Program-made: the position numbers and the translations under genes | From: Notolepis coatsorum | Lineage: Eukaryota > Chordata > Actinopteri > Aulopiformes > Paralepididae | Length of the DNA: 64,000 nucleotides | Assembly (NCBI GenBank): GCA_963971535.1 | Contig: OZ020593.1 | Coordinates: 19,981,681-20,045,680, forward strand | Direction of reading: 5' to 3' | Part shown: one piece after another, positions 30,874 through 41,521 of the stretch | Numbering within the stretch: the stretch's first letter is position 1 | Layout: each line of letters begins with the position of its first letter | The notes under the pieces: generated by a model | Database searches by the model: none | Told to the model about the DNA's origin: nothing | Seen by the model: the letters and a program-made list of their open reading frames with translations, nothing else

Positions 30874-30924
30874 GAGACGCTCAGCCAGTATTCATATAAC
30901 TAGGTTATGAAATAACCTTTCGTT
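30874..30924 (+). repeat. Right arm of 51-bp perfect inverted repeat (DIRS)
   Basis: Exact inverted partner of 30628-30678, with 195 bp between. Inverted terminal sequence plus an internal complementary copy near one end is the architecture of DIRS elements. Confidence 0.92.
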
Positions 30925-31195
30925 ATATCTCATTACTGGCTATCGTGTCTCGCTCTGCCATATTGAGATAAGGGGCAGAGCGGACGCGTGGCCCGACAAG
31001 TGCACCCCCTGAGGGCCCGTAAGCCCCAGCCAGGGAGGAGGGGAGTCCCGTCCACCCGCCCGTCCTAACGAAGGGGGGGAGGCAGTCAACTCCACCAAAG
31101 TGCAAAAAAAGGGGGAACCAGGCACCCCTGAACGCACAGCACAGGCGGGACCACGTGTGACACAGCACCCCGCGGTCCACACCCACACACCCCTG

Positions 31196-31836
31196 CTAGC
31201 CCACCTGATGGCGGGACGCAGGAGAGGTCCCAGACCTCAGAACCGCCTGGGAGACAGAACCCCCAGTCATGTCCATGAGGTAAAACCTAACGAAAGGACC
31301 CGGGGAGGACCAGGAGGCCGCAGCACAGATGTCCTCCACGAGGTCCCCCTTAACAGGGCAGCAGAGGCCGCCACACCACGAGTGGAGTGCGCCCTGACGC
31401 CCCCGGGGGGGACCTGTCCAGCCAACGTGTAGCAAAGGGCAATGCCCTCGCACAACCAATGCGACAGGCGCTGCTTGGATAGCGCCTTACCCGTGCAAGG
31501 GCCACCGTAACAAACAAACAGTTGATCGGAAGCCCTGAGATCCTGCGTGCGACTAAGGTAAACCCTCAGTGCACGAACAGGACACGACAGGTGAAGGCTC
31601 GCCTCCAACCCACTAGCATGAGGAGGCGGATGAAACGCCTGAACCACAATATCCCTAGAGCGAAAAGAGCTCCGGATATTCTTTGGCACGAAGACTGGAT
31701 TAGGCCTCAGAGTCGCACCGCTATCGGCCCGAATAGACAGGCACTCAGGCCGCACCGAGAGAGCACACAGCTCACCCACGCGCTTAGCGGAGGTGATGGC
31801 CAAAAGGAAGGTGGTCTTAAAGGACAGCCGATCCAA
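31196..31836 (-). pseudogene. DIRS tyrosine recombinase, frameshifted
   Basis: The main minus-strand frame (31267-31836) reads 'FKTTFLLAITSAKRVGELCA' (first catalytic Arg of box A), 'FVPKNIRSSFRSRDIVVQAF', 'LCEGIALCYTLAG' and 'VRAHSTRGVAASAALLRGTS' (His-x-x-Arg of box B). The catalytic tyrosine lies in the neighbouring frame as 'AAASWSSPGPFVRFYLMDM' (31196-31459), so a frameshift separates it from the rest. The recombinase cuts and joins DNA through that tyrosine; DIRS elements use it in place of an integrase. It is not functional as read. Confidence 0.85.
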
Positions 31837-32173
31837 TGGCGCCTACTCAAGAGGCTCAAACGGGGCCTCCGACAACCGGCCCAGGACCAGTTGGAGGTCC
31901 CAACTCGGAGACAGAGAATGTTCCACAGGCTTGAGACGCCGAGCGGCAAGCAGGAAACGTTTCACGAGAGGGTGGCTGAACATCGTACCGCCCTCAAAAC
32001 CCACGTGACAAGAGGATATAGGCCGACAGCCCATTCAGGATAGACTGGAGGAAGGAAAGAACAGAGTCCAGGGGGCAGGACACTGGGTCCAGGCCCCAAC
32101 CTCACACCACTTTCAAAAAATACGCCACTCACCTGCATAAACCGCGGTAGGGTTAAGACACATCCCCCCAGAC

Positions 32174-32560
32174 TCACCCTTTCAGCAGCCAAACCATCAA
32201 CAGCTGCCCCAGAACAGGGGGCAGATACAGCGTTCCGTGTGCCTGAGAGACGGCCCGCGGCGACCATGGAACAGGCCACGGCGGGGCTACCAAGAGCTGG
32301 ATCAGGACCGGGAACCACACAGCCGTGCCCCGGTCCGGCGCGATCAGGATCAAAGTCCTGCACTCCCGACGTACCCGCTCCAACAGCTGAGCTATCAGGT
32401 GTATGGGGGGGAACGCGTACAGAATCCCGGGCGGCCACGGATACATCGAGAAGGCATCCACCCCCAGGGGGGGGTTGTCCTTCCGACTGACCGAGAACCA
32501 CAAGGGGCACTGGTGGGACTGTCTGCTCGCAAACAGGTCCACCGTGGCCTCCCCGAATCG
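32174..32560 (-). pseudogene. DIRS RNase H C-terminal part
   Basis: The complement reads 'MDLFASRQSHQCPLWFSVSR', 'PPLGVDAFSMYPWPPGILYA', 'FPPIHLIAQLLERVRREC' and 'TAVWFPVLIQLL', the segment that follows the RT/RNase H catalytic core in fish DIRS elements. The core upstream is missing. Confidence 0.75.
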
Positions 32561-32579
32561 GTCCCAGACATTTATGCAT

Positions 32580-32888
32580 AATAATCATCTGTTCTGTGTG
32601 CAATCAAGGGAACATGTATGCGCGTGCGCGGGAGCGCGCGTGCACGTGGCGTTTGGGCATTTCCCATATTACGACTGCACCACTGGCCATAAGGTAGAGT
32701 ACCTGGGTGGCTCCGCCTAGAGCGCCCTCCAGTGGGAACAGATATATATGCAACTAGACAGTCACTGGTGGAAACAATTATATATATATATGCAGGTAAA
32801 CATTTACTAGAGTGAACAGCCATATGTACAGTTAGACAGTTACTAACAATCCTACACAGAGCCTCTGATCTCAACACACCTGATTAGC
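32580..32888. other. Non-coding stretch with alternating purine-pyrimidine tract
   Basis: Around 32617-32650 'tgcgcgtgcgcgggagcgcg' then 'cgtgcacgtg' alternates purine and pyrimidine. No gene recognised. Confidence 0.5.
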
Positions 32889-33085
32889 ACTATTACTTAA
32901 TAGTACTACTTTATATATTTTATACACCCATGAATCACCTGTAGCCTATGTATACATTGTATATTACTATTGCACTTTACTGTTACATTTGCACTCTGGT
33001 CTGGTTGGATGCCAAACTTCCTTTCGTTGTACACTACTTGTCTACTTGTGCTGTATGATGACATACATGCGAATCTAATCTAATG
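32889..33085 (+). mobile_element. LINE 3' UTR terminus (family 'TTGGATGCCAAAC')
   Basis: 'gattagcactattacttaat' to 'ttgcactctggtctggttgg' and 'tgccaaacttcctttcgttg', ending 'aatctaatctaatgag'. Other members: 34470-34575 (-), 39945-40092 (-), 44150-44300 (+), 58035-58130 (-), 58735-59045 (+), 60690-61105 (-). Confidence 0.75.
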
Positions 33086-33154
33086 AGCCTGAAAGATTAA
33101 TTGTACATGTATTTGTGGGTAGACTAGTTTGTTTGTCGGTTTCAACTGCAAGTC

Positions 33155-33316
33155 ATGCAGCACATTCTCAGAGACCCGAAAGGAGCGCGCATCACGGAGG
33201 AGCGTGCGCGGCGTCGCGCTGAGGGCTGTAGAGAGAGCGGACAAGAGGCGCAACGCGGTCCGCCGCAAACAACACGCAGCTTTTTTTTTTTTACTTCGGC
33301 AGCATCAGCGGTTAAG
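33155..33316 (+). promoter_or_regulatory. CpG-rich block with splice donor: candidate untranslated first exon
   Basis: CpG-dense sequence ('aggagcgcgcatcacgg', 'gcgtgcgcggcgtcgcgct', 'caacgcggtccgccgc') stands out from a CpG-poor surrounding and ends 'gcggttaag|gtgagtca', a near-consensus splice donor at 33316/33317. The first coding exon of the fam169a-like gene at 49799 has an acceptor just upstream of its ATG, so an untranslated exon must lie 5' of it on the plus strand; this block is the best candidate. Linking the two across 16 kb of repeats is inference. Confidence 0.45.
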
Positions 33317-33317
33317 G

Positions 33318-34030
33318 TGAGTCATCAATCTCTCCATGTAAGAATAAGATATCTGCTCTTGTGCGTTTCTTTCCCAGCACTCTTTTGTTGTGCTCGTCAG
33401 TCGGAAAGGCATTGCATAATTTATTGTGTATGATAATATAAAAGCTGGTAGCAGGATTAGCACGCAGCTACTGAAGACAGTAACAGGCTCACAGACGCTG
33501 TTTGTAGTTGGGTCGCCGCTGCTGCATGTCAGTACAGTACAGTAGCTCTCTCTCACCAGGAGGACCCATCGCGGCCTGGTGGTGTAGCAGCAGCAGGCTA
33601 TGCCGGCAGGATATTATGCTCCTGAACAGTGGGCATAGCAGCTGGAGCTAGGAGTGACCCGATTTTGATTTAAAAAAAAGATATATATATATATATTACA
33701 CAGTGATATTTTATTTGGGTCAAATCGGAGGATTTTTTTGGCATTAATTCCTCTGCTGCCCCGCCCCCCTGGGAGGCTACAACTTTCTGCTCGTTTTCTT
33801 GTTAGCTTTTACCAGAAAATCGAGCCTTAATTCCCTTGACCTGCGTTAATACTAGTCTCCGGTTGATGCCCATTTATGAGGGCAATGCCCTCAGGGTTGC
33901 CAGGGGGATCATGTTGAAAATGGCTAATGATGGTGGCCTTTACTAGTGCTGTTTTGTCAGGGATCTGTCTCCACCCATTTCTGATTATTTGTCATATAAG
34001 TATAGACATGTTAAATGTACATGGCTGACA
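33318..34030. other. No recognised gene
   Basis: Moderately CpG-containing sequence near 33480-33660 and a short (AT)n at 33680-33697; no open frame of note. Confidence 0.4.
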
Positions 34031-34044
34031 TGATTCAGAGTGAT

Positions 34045-34420
34045 TAAAGGAGCTGTAAGTGTTTTTCTTGATGGTTTTTTAAATGTGTATAAACAAGTGG
34101 TCTACAAACTCTACATTCCTTTCACTGATGTAGTGTTTGGTCAGTAACACGGATTCCCACTTAATCCAATCAGGAGAGAGAACTCCACACTGCAAAAAAA
34201 TGGTCTGACAAAAATAAGAAATATAAATATGCTCGAAACAAGTAAAATAATCTGCCAGTGCAGTAAGCAAATGTGGCTTGATGGGACTTCTTGAAATAAG
34301 TACAAAATATCTAGGGTTCTGATTGAATAAAGTTGGAAGGGATACCAGGAAATGTATATTTTGTGTTTTACTGCAGAACGGAGGGACTGGGAGATCCATG
34401 TTACTGACCAAACACTCTAA
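34045..34420. mobile_element. MITE related to 62019-62345
   Basis: Begins at TTAA with 'aggagctgtaagtg' and shares 'agagaactccacactgcaa', 'tcttgaaataagtacaaaat', 'atctagggttct' and 'cggagggactgggag' with the copy at 62019-62345. The TTAA at the start would suit a piggyBac-type target, but the right end is not clear here. Confidence 0.65.
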
Positions 34421-34469
34421 TATATCAGAGATGTCTGTCGGAATGTAGAGCTATTTAACACTTATTTAA

Positions 34470-34575
34470 AAAAATAACTAGTAAGAGTAGGTAAGGGATA
34501 TGTAGATATAGTACAGATGTGTAAAAAGGATTATATTGCAGGTATGTACAGACGGATGTGGGTAGATATACAATA
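34470..34575 (-). mobile_element. LINE 3' UTR piece, inverted (family 'TTGGATGCCAAAC')
   Basis: 'gagtaggtaagggatatgta' and 'gcaggtatgtacagacggat' match the inverted copy at 60990-61090. Confidence 0.7.
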
Positions 34576-34599
34576 AGTATATATGTACTTGTACTCCCA

Positions 34600-34818
34600 A
34601 AATGACTCTTGATACTACTACTCGGTGCCATGTTTGTTTGTATTTTAACTTCAAATGTCAGCAACAGTGTCATCGTCGGAACTGTAACCGTATCGTTAAG
34701 TAGGCTACTCATATCGGTACTCATATCGGTACTCCGTATCGGCAAGTACCCGAATGCAAGTACTTGTACTTGGTCTGGCGAGAGAGAAAAAAGTGGAATC
34801 GACCGGGACATCCCTGTC
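34600..34818. mobile_element. hAT-like MITE remnant
   Basis: 'ctcatatcggtactccgtat', 'cggcaagtacccgaatgcaa' and 'gtacttgtacttggtctggc', ending 'gaccgggacatccctg'. The right end resembles the CATCCCTA ends of the MITEs at 12708 and 50680; the left end is not resolved. Confidence 0.55.
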
Positions 34819-35114
34819 AGTTATGCTTTCAGAGGAGAAGTACTCAGTAATTGAAGTGAGAGATTGAGAATGAATGAATGAACGCAGCAGCGAGTCCTGA
34901 AACGCCCTGGCGGCTCCTGCCGCCTCACTGGTGATGGGCTCTGACACTGAGCTTGTGTTTGGGTGGATGTTTGTCTGTCTTTTATTTTTTTTGGTAGGGC
35001 TGCGAGGCCCTCGGACTACAAGCTGAGGCAAGCGACGCTGAACAACTCTGGGAAAACAACCCTGATAAAAATTTTTTTACACTCTGTCAACATCACATCG
35101 ACCATATTAAGATT

Positions 35115-35357
35115 CTAACTATTTATAAAAACAAACGCGTTAGATTTGTTGTCACGAGCAGACTTGGTCGGTCTGATCTGGCTTATTGCACTCAGTGGAG
35201 TTGTATTGTTTTTCTTGATGGTATTTCTTGAGGGTATTTTGGCCATGACTGTGTGTGCAGTGGTCATCCTTGTGCTAGATGTTGTTGTATTAGTTGATTC
35301 TAATGCTGATGCAGAGCTAGCCCCTTTCGTGACTTTCGGTTTGAAACCGAAAGTCAC
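35115..35357 (-). other. Unrecognised 80-codon frame opposite a hydrophobic plus-strand frame
   Basis: The minus-strand frame is Ser/Thr/Lys-rich ('MTFGFKPKVTKGASSASALE'). The overlapping plus-strand frame (35146-35463) has two strongly hydrophobic segments ('LVGLIWLIALSGVVLFFLMV' and 'AMTVCAVVILVLDVVVLV'). Neither is recognised, and either could be chance or a transposon remnant. The palindrome at 35318-35367 lies in their shared end. Confidence 0.3.
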
Positions 35358-35367
35358 GAAAGGGGCT
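35318..35367. repeat. 50-bp palindrome with one-base spacer
   Basis: 'tagcccctttcgtgactttc' then 'ggttt', a G, and the exact inverse ending 'acgaaaggggcta'. The word 'atgcagagcta' flanks it directly on both sides (about 35309-35319 and 35369-35379). Confidence 0.9.
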
Positions 35368-35959
35368 AATGCAGAGCTAATTTATCAGGGATCATGTAGT
35401 CCACTACACGTTGGACGTATTAATTTGGAGATGCTCTGTGTGCATGCGTTAGGCAGCTGCTAGTTTATGGCAAAATCATAATAACGACTATTTTGATTGA
35501 TATTGAAATCACAATTATTAAAAAAGATCACTCAGTGGTTTTGAGAACATCATCATGTGATGGACGACTGAATTTGTTTACCTTTCTTCTCGACCAAAGG
35601 CTGCCTTTCTGTCATCCTTCACAAGATGTGAAGGAAGAGTGTGCTGCGTTTTAAGACACAACAAAATGAGAGCAACACACGGCATGTGGCACAATAATAC
35701 TTTCATCTCGATTTATCTTGTTTTCATGCTCGTGGGAAGGCCAAAAGATAATTCAAATTGAAACTTGGTGTGTGTGTGTGTGTGTGGGGTAACTGAGAGA
35801 ATGAAACTCATCATCTCCTACCACCAACATGAAGACAAAAGACGTCCCCACCCTCCTTTGTGTCCAAAGACCCCTCACCCCTCACCTGTCCTGTCCAGCC
35901 ACCCCTTCACCACCTCAAGCCCCCCTCTGAGACAGAACAAACCACACCACTCACCATTC

Positions 35960-36281
35960 CAGACAAACCACCCCGAAATACATCAACCCCCCCCCTCCAT
36001 GGACCCGAAATCCCCCCCATGGAACAGACCAATCACCCACCTTTCCAGTTTGACCACTGACAATGGACACACCTTTTGCCCCTCCTGTATAGACTGTATA
36101 TAAAAATGTGACCACAATGGTTGATCCGGAGCTCAGTTGGGGGACACTCGGCCAGTGTACTCTCTGAGTCATCCTGCTGTAACTCTTTGATTCTCCTGAA
36201 CCTGCTTTGGTATTAAACCCATGTTTGTTCAAGCCTACCTGACTGTCTACATTTGATTACTCCGGGAACAATTCTCCCACA
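35960..36281 (+). mobile_element. Possible solo LTR, 3' part
   Basis: Order of signals is LTR-like: 'gtatataaaaatgtgacc' (TATA box), about 130 bp on 'ctttggtattaaacccatg' (ATTAAA), then 'tgactgtctacatttgatta' and an end near 'attctcccaca'. The left boundary and a target duplication were not found. Confidence 0.35.
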
Positions 36282-37055
36282 TAACAGTGTGGTTAATGTT
36301 ATGGGTTAGTTAGTTTAAACTTTAAGGTAACAATGTGGTTAGGGTTATGGCTAGTTTAAGGTAACTGTGGTTATGGTTAGTTTAAGGTAACCGTGGTGTG
36401 GTTAAGGTTATAGTTAGTTGATTGATTAGATTTGTCACAGTGTGTATAACCTGATCTCTCAGCTCTTTGCTCTGGCCAGGCAAAAGTCACAAGAGCTTTG
36501 TGTGGGTGAGGGTCGCGGTTCAGGGGTTGGACCTTGTAGGGGGAGGGAGGCTGAGGAATGTCATACCGGGCGTGCATGTGTGTGTCCCCGTGCATGGCAT
36601 GTGTGTGCGTGTGTACGGACCTTTAGGTATACATGAGTTTAAATAACACAGCCTCATTGTGCAAAATAATCCCGTCTGTGTGCGTGTGAGAGACGGTCAA
36701 CTTTCCACTGTTGTCCTCGGGCAACAAAACAACACATGTAGCACCGGACATGGTATGCAGTACATGGTACACACACACACACATGTGCGCGGCAGGAACA
36801 GAGCTCTCTTATCTCTGCTCGTGCCTGTGTGTGACATCACACATTCTATATGCACCAGTGTGAACCAGTTCTGGGCCTCTCGGCTGGGGACCTGTTTCCT
36901 GTCTTTGCCAATGTATAGCGCAAAGAGGAAACTTATGTAACACACTGCTCAGCACTATGCAGGCGTCAACTACACAGGGTAGGTGGTTGTTGTAGCTATG
37001 GATCTCTCTACATACTGTCACCGCACAGCCCTAAGGTTGTTTGTTTACCCTCGTT
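36282..37055. other. Non-coding; degenerate GGTTAAGG tract
   Basis: 36284-36420 has irregular 'ggttatggttagtttaaggt' words. The rest (to 37055) contains only short frames with no support. Confidence 0.45.
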
Positions 37056-37063
37056 GTTGTTAT

Positions 37064-37468
37064 TAGGGCTGGGCAATTAATCGAAAGAAAAAAAAATCGA
37101 TCTCGATTCATAGACCTATGCAATCTCATTTCTAAATTATGATATTTATTTTATTAAAACAATTGAAAAAAAAATGTATAATTTTTTTTTATATATATAT
37201 TTTTTTACTTTACTTTTTTAAATGATGACGATTCTGACTTGAGTTATTTTGTATGTTACGAGAGACTTTTAAGTTTAAGTCGAGCACTTTCATATATGTT
37301 TAAGTTTAAGTCGAGCACTTTGATATTATGTTATGTTGTCCGTTTAAGAAAAGAGTGCAATAAATGATTTTATTGAAAAAAAATAAGAATCGTGCTAGAG
37401 AATCGTGATCTCATTTTTTAGAGAGAAAAATCGTGATTCACATTTTTTGCAAGAATCGCCCAGCCCTA
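37064..37468. mobile_element. hAT-like MITE (TAGGGCTGGGC ends)
   Basis: 405 bp, TAGGGCTGGGCAAT at the left and its inverse GCCCAGCCCTA at the right. Flanks GTTGTTAT (37056-37063) and GTTGTTAC (37469-37476) match at 7 of 8. The interior has 'aatcgatctcgattc' words near both ends and an AT-rich centre. Confidence 0.85.
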
Positions 37469-37476
37469 GTTGTTAC

Positions 37477-38520
37477 TATAATTTCTTATGTTTTGGGTTA
37501 TGTTTTAAGGTACATAGTTTTGAACACAGACATTATTTACTCAAGTTTATTTCTTGTTTTTAAGCCTGTAGGATCCGGGTAAAATCCGCCTGAATGCGTT
37601 TTGTTGTGTTTACCAGACGACATGTCGGGGCAGAATGAGGGAGAGGGGGCTCTCGGGGTAACAGCACTTCTGCAGGGCCACAACATTCTAGTGCCACGCC
37701 CACTGCTGCACAACCAGCATCCTATGTGAGCGAAGCCGGTGGAATGTCGGTGTGGAGCTGGTGTTTGTGTGGATTAGGAGACGCCACTGCCTGGGGGGGG
37801 TTTATCCCAGTCAGAGCTGGACGACCAGTCGGCCTGCTTTGAGAAACGAAGTGGAAGAAGAGTATTATTCTTGACGTTTCAAACAAGTTGTCCCAATTGT
37901 TGTTATTTGTGGCCATGTTATCATATCAACGCATTATTTATTGGTTATTGTCTTATTGACTCACTTTATTTCGTTCAATGGCAAAATGGTATCTTAGACC
38001 GAACTGCTTCCAAAACCAAGCTTCATGTTGTCACCTTCTTTAAAAAAAAAATTCTTAAATTATGTTGTTGCCAAAGTCATCTCTTCATGATGCTGGCCAC
38101 CTCTGGTAGAATTGCCTACATCCTTATTTGAAAAGAACATGCTGTTCCTACGCAGTTGTGAAACGATTAATACATTACATATCATATATTCGGCTCAATT
38201 TATTAAGTTTTTCTCAACTTGTACAATATTGACATAAGCCACTGTTTTAAGAAAGGTGACGATGTGCATTTTTTGGGGAGAGACTCCGGGGACATGAAGA
38301 CGTGGGGACGTCGCATGGTTTGACTCAGGACTGATCCTGGACCAGCGTCCTGGAAGCTCTTCCCTGAAACATGCTCAGGTGGTTTGCTCTCGGAAGCAGA
38401 GTTTTACCTACAAACAGACAGTCATTGTTTACTAAACGTAAACGTGTCGATTTCAGAGTTTTTAAGTGATCTGGCTTGACTGCCAGCTTCTTGAAAAATG
38501 CCCCCCAGGTCTGATATGTT
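37477..38520. other. No recognised feature
   Basis: Only short frames (60-86 codons) without motifs; no repeat signature recognised. Confidence 0.4.
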
Positions 38521-39066
38521 GTGTGTGTTGGGGCCGGGGGGTATGTATGGGGTATGTATTTGTGTGTGTGTGTGTGTGTAGGTAATGTATGTTTGTGTGT
38601 GTGGGGAGATGGGGAGTATGTATTTGTGTGTATGGGGGGGGGGGGGGGGGGGGGTATTTGTGTGTGAGAGACGTGTGAGGTATGTGTGTGGGGTATATAT
38701 TTGTGTGTACGTATGTGGGGTATTTGTGGTGTGTGTAGGTATGTGGGGTATATATTTGTGTGTAGGTATGTGGGGTATATATTTGTGTGTGGGGTATATA
38801 TTTGTGTGTAGGTATGTGGGGTATTTGTGGTGTGTGTAGGTATGTGGGGTATATATTTGTGTGTAGGTATGTGGGGTATATATTTGTGTGTAGGTATGTG
38901 GGGTATTTGTGGTGTGTGTAGGTATGTGAGCTATGTATTTGTGTGTGTGTAGATGTGGGGTATGTATTTGTGTGGTGTGGGGGGGGGGTATGTATTTGTG
39001 TGGTGTGGGGGGGGGGGTATGTATTTGTGTGTGTAGGTATGTGAGCTATGTATTTGTGTGTGTGTA
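38521..39066 (+). repeat. GT-rich compound minisatellite
   Basis: Blocks of 'tatgtggggtatatatttgt' plus 'gtgtagg' alternate with 'gggtatttgtggtgtgtgta' and include G-runs at 38632-38653. Cys/Val/Gly-rich frames across it come from the GT repeats. Confidence 0.9.
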
Positions 39067-39068
39067 TG

Positions 39069-39250
39069 TATGGACTCTGCTCCAGTCAGTAGGTACTATA
39101 TGGACTCTGCTCCAGTCAGTAGGTACTATATGGACTCTGCTCCAGTCAGTAGGTACTATATGGACTCAGCTCCAGTCAGTAGGTAGGTACTATATGGACT
39201 CTGCTCCAGTCAGTAGGTACTATATGGACTCAGCTCCAGTCAGTAGGTAT
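39069..39250 (+). repeat. 30-bp minisatellite, 6 copies
   Basis: Unit 'tatggactctgctccagtca' plus 'gtaggtacta'; one copy has an extra 'ggta'. Confidence 0.93.
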
Positions 39251-39944
39251 ATACTCCATGCCAGCGGTCCCTCTCTCCCAGTCCGCATCACAACGTGTTT
39301 CCAGAAGAGGTGGGCTGTGCCCCTGAGGTAACCAGCTGACACGTGCGCCGACCCCAACATCAGATTCGGTTCAAACCAGTTGGAACCGACTTCCTCCAGC
39401 CGAACAGAGGGGAGGGGTCCGGCACGGCTAGCTAGCTATAGGCATGGAGGGAGGGGGGCACCCAGAGGTACTGTTTTTATTTGAATGCTGCTCATGTCCC
39501 ATAACATCTGTTCTCACTAAGGAAATAGCTCGCATGTCAGTCACGCCCCCCTGTGATGACTGCTAGGAGCGTAGACCCTGCTCGTCACCGTCACGATTGT
39601 GTCCGCGGTGACAAGTCATCAACTTCACCACACTTAAAACAATCAAATTATACATCTGAAACTGAAAGAGTGACATCATAATTGTACTGTATCTTTAATC
39701 GGGCCACCTCTAAATAGTATAGATTGAACGGCAAATTACGTCGTCATTAGAATAGTCATGCAATGATGTGCATAAACTCTAGACTCTAGAATCACAACCA
39801 TTAAAGGGATTGTCATTAAAGGGATGGTTCAGATTTTTGGCCTATTTGACTACTTAGCAATGATCTTGTCCGTCGGTAGACTCCCTTTCTCAACACAATC
39901 CATGCTGTTCCTCATACTAGCTGAGGATTGTTGGCCACAAACGA
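39251..39944. other. No recognised feature
   Basis: A short direct repeat 'attaaagggat' occurs twice near 39801-39825. No gene recognised. Confidence 0.4.
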
Positions 39945-40092
39945 ATTGGATTAGATTAGACAAATTAGATTAAACAAATGTATTGTCATCAATCATGCAG
40001 CACAACAAGTACAGTACAACGAAAAGAAGTTTGGCGTCCAACCAGAGTGAAAATTTAACAGTCAAGTGCAATAGTAATTATAGTACAATGTA
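39945..40092 (-). mobile_element. LINE 3' UTR terminus, inverted (family 'TTGGATGCCAAAC')
   Basis: 'agattagacaaattagatta' then 'cagtacaacgaaaagaagtt' and 'tggcgtccaaccagagtg' match inverted copies at 58035 and 60690. 40093-40620 has no recognised feature. Confidence 0.75.
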
Positions 40093-40620
40093 CTCTGAGG
40101 GTATTAGAAGTAAAGGGTCATGGTTATAGTGTAACATTACTGTACTGGGGTTGAACCCAAGCAATCTATTATGATCACATCCACCTATAGGCTACATCCA
40201 AACCCATCACCCCCGTTCATCTAATCAGAGCCAGTGTTTCCCATACAGGGTATTATGTGATGGTCCAACCACAATATCAGAGAAGCCCATCACAAATAGT
40301 GTGACACAGTAATGTAAAGACAACGGGCCTGGGACCCTTCTCCCTTCAAAACTTAAAACACAAGGTATTGATCCAAGATAGGACATGGTGGAGCAGACAA
40401 AGCACGTAGGAACAACAACGATAACCAGACCTTTTTGTTTATGTCTAATGCTTCAGCCTGTACTGTAAGCCTCTACAAGGTCTAATGTTTTAGCCTAGTA
40501 GACATTGGAACAGCCGAGAGCTCCTGATCTGAAGATCTAAGGGACCTAGTTAAGGCATGAACCATAAACAATGTTTATTCTAGAATAATTTCATAATTTG
40601 AGGACATGATCTGAAGACAC

Positions 40621-40836
40621 TAGGGGTGTAACGATTAATTTTGATTATTATTATTCAGGCAACGATTCAATGCATCATGAAATCTCTTCATTTGACCACG
40701 AGATTCATTTTCGATAAATTTTCTATCAGTTAATTCCCTCAAAAATGTTGAATACACAAATGTGGCTGGGGGACCTGATTCGGACTATAGGTCAATACAA
40801 AAAAAAAATTGTTTAATTTTTTTTTATTTCGATTAT
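40621..40836. mobile_element. hAT-like MITE (TAGGGGTGTAA end), right end lost
   Basis: Left end TAGGGGTGTAACGATT, then 'caggcaacgattcaatgcat' and 'tgaatacacaaatgtggctg', the same family as 58178-58535. Its right part is replaced exactly where the 20-bp minisatellite starts. Confidence 0.8.
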
Positions 40837-41521
40837 AGTGAGCTTCAGTACGGTTAAGTGAGCTGCAGTGAGCTTCAGTACGGTGCAGTGAGCTTCAGTA
40901 CGGTGCAGTGAGTTTCAGTAAGGTGCAGTGAGCTTCAGTAAGGTGCAGTGAGCTTCAGTACGGTGCAGTGAGCTTCAGTAAGGTGCAGTGAGCTTCAGTG
41001 AGCTTCAGTAAGGTGCAGTGAGCTTCAGTGAGGTGCAGTGAGCTTCAGTAAGGGGTGCAGTGAGGTTCAGTAAGGTGCAGTGAGCTTCAGTACGGTGCAG
41101 TGAGCTTCAGTGAGGTGCAGTGAGGTTCAGTAAGGTGCAGTGAGCTTCAGTACGATGCAGTGAGCTTCAGTAAGGTGCAGTGAGCTTCAGTGAGGTGCAG
41201 TGAGCTTCAGTAAGGTGCAGTGAGCTTCAGTAAGGTGCAGTGAGCTTCAGTGAGGTGCAGTGAGCTTCAGTGAGGTGCAGTGAGCTTCAGTAAGGTGCAG
41301 TGAGCTTCAGTGAGGTGCAGTGAGCTTCAGTAAGGTGCAGTGAGCTTCAGTAAGGTGCAGTGAGCTTCAGTGAGGTGCAGTGAGCTTCAGTAAGGTGCAG
41401 TGAGCTTCAGTAAGGTGCAGTGAGCTTCAGTAAGGTGCAGTGAGCTTCAGTAAGGTGCAGTGAGCTTCAGTAAGGTGCAGTGAGCTTCAGTAAGGTGCAG
41501 TGAGCTTCAGTAAGGTTCAGT
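40837..41521 (+). repeat. 20-bp minisatellite, ~34 copies
   Basis: Unit 'agtgagcttcagtaaggtgc' with CGGT, AAGGT and GAGGT variants. 41522-41825 after it has no gene; 41645-41800 resembles the repeat at 61310-61425. Confidence 0.95.

Larger units (their letters stand above)
30628..32570 (-). mobile_element. DIRS-type retrotransposon, 3' half, 5'-truncated
   Basis: Reading leftwards on the minus strand: the end of an RNase H domain (32542-32174), a gap with broken frames, a tyrosine recombinase (31836-31196), then the inverted repeats at the left end. Gag and RT are absent; the right edge is lost near 32570. It sits next to or inside a LINE 3' UTR at the left. Confidence 0.82.

Noticed and set aside
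31522..32043. 173-codon plus-strand frame
   Set aside because: It is antisense to the DIRS recombinase, whose catalytic boxes lie on the minus strand.
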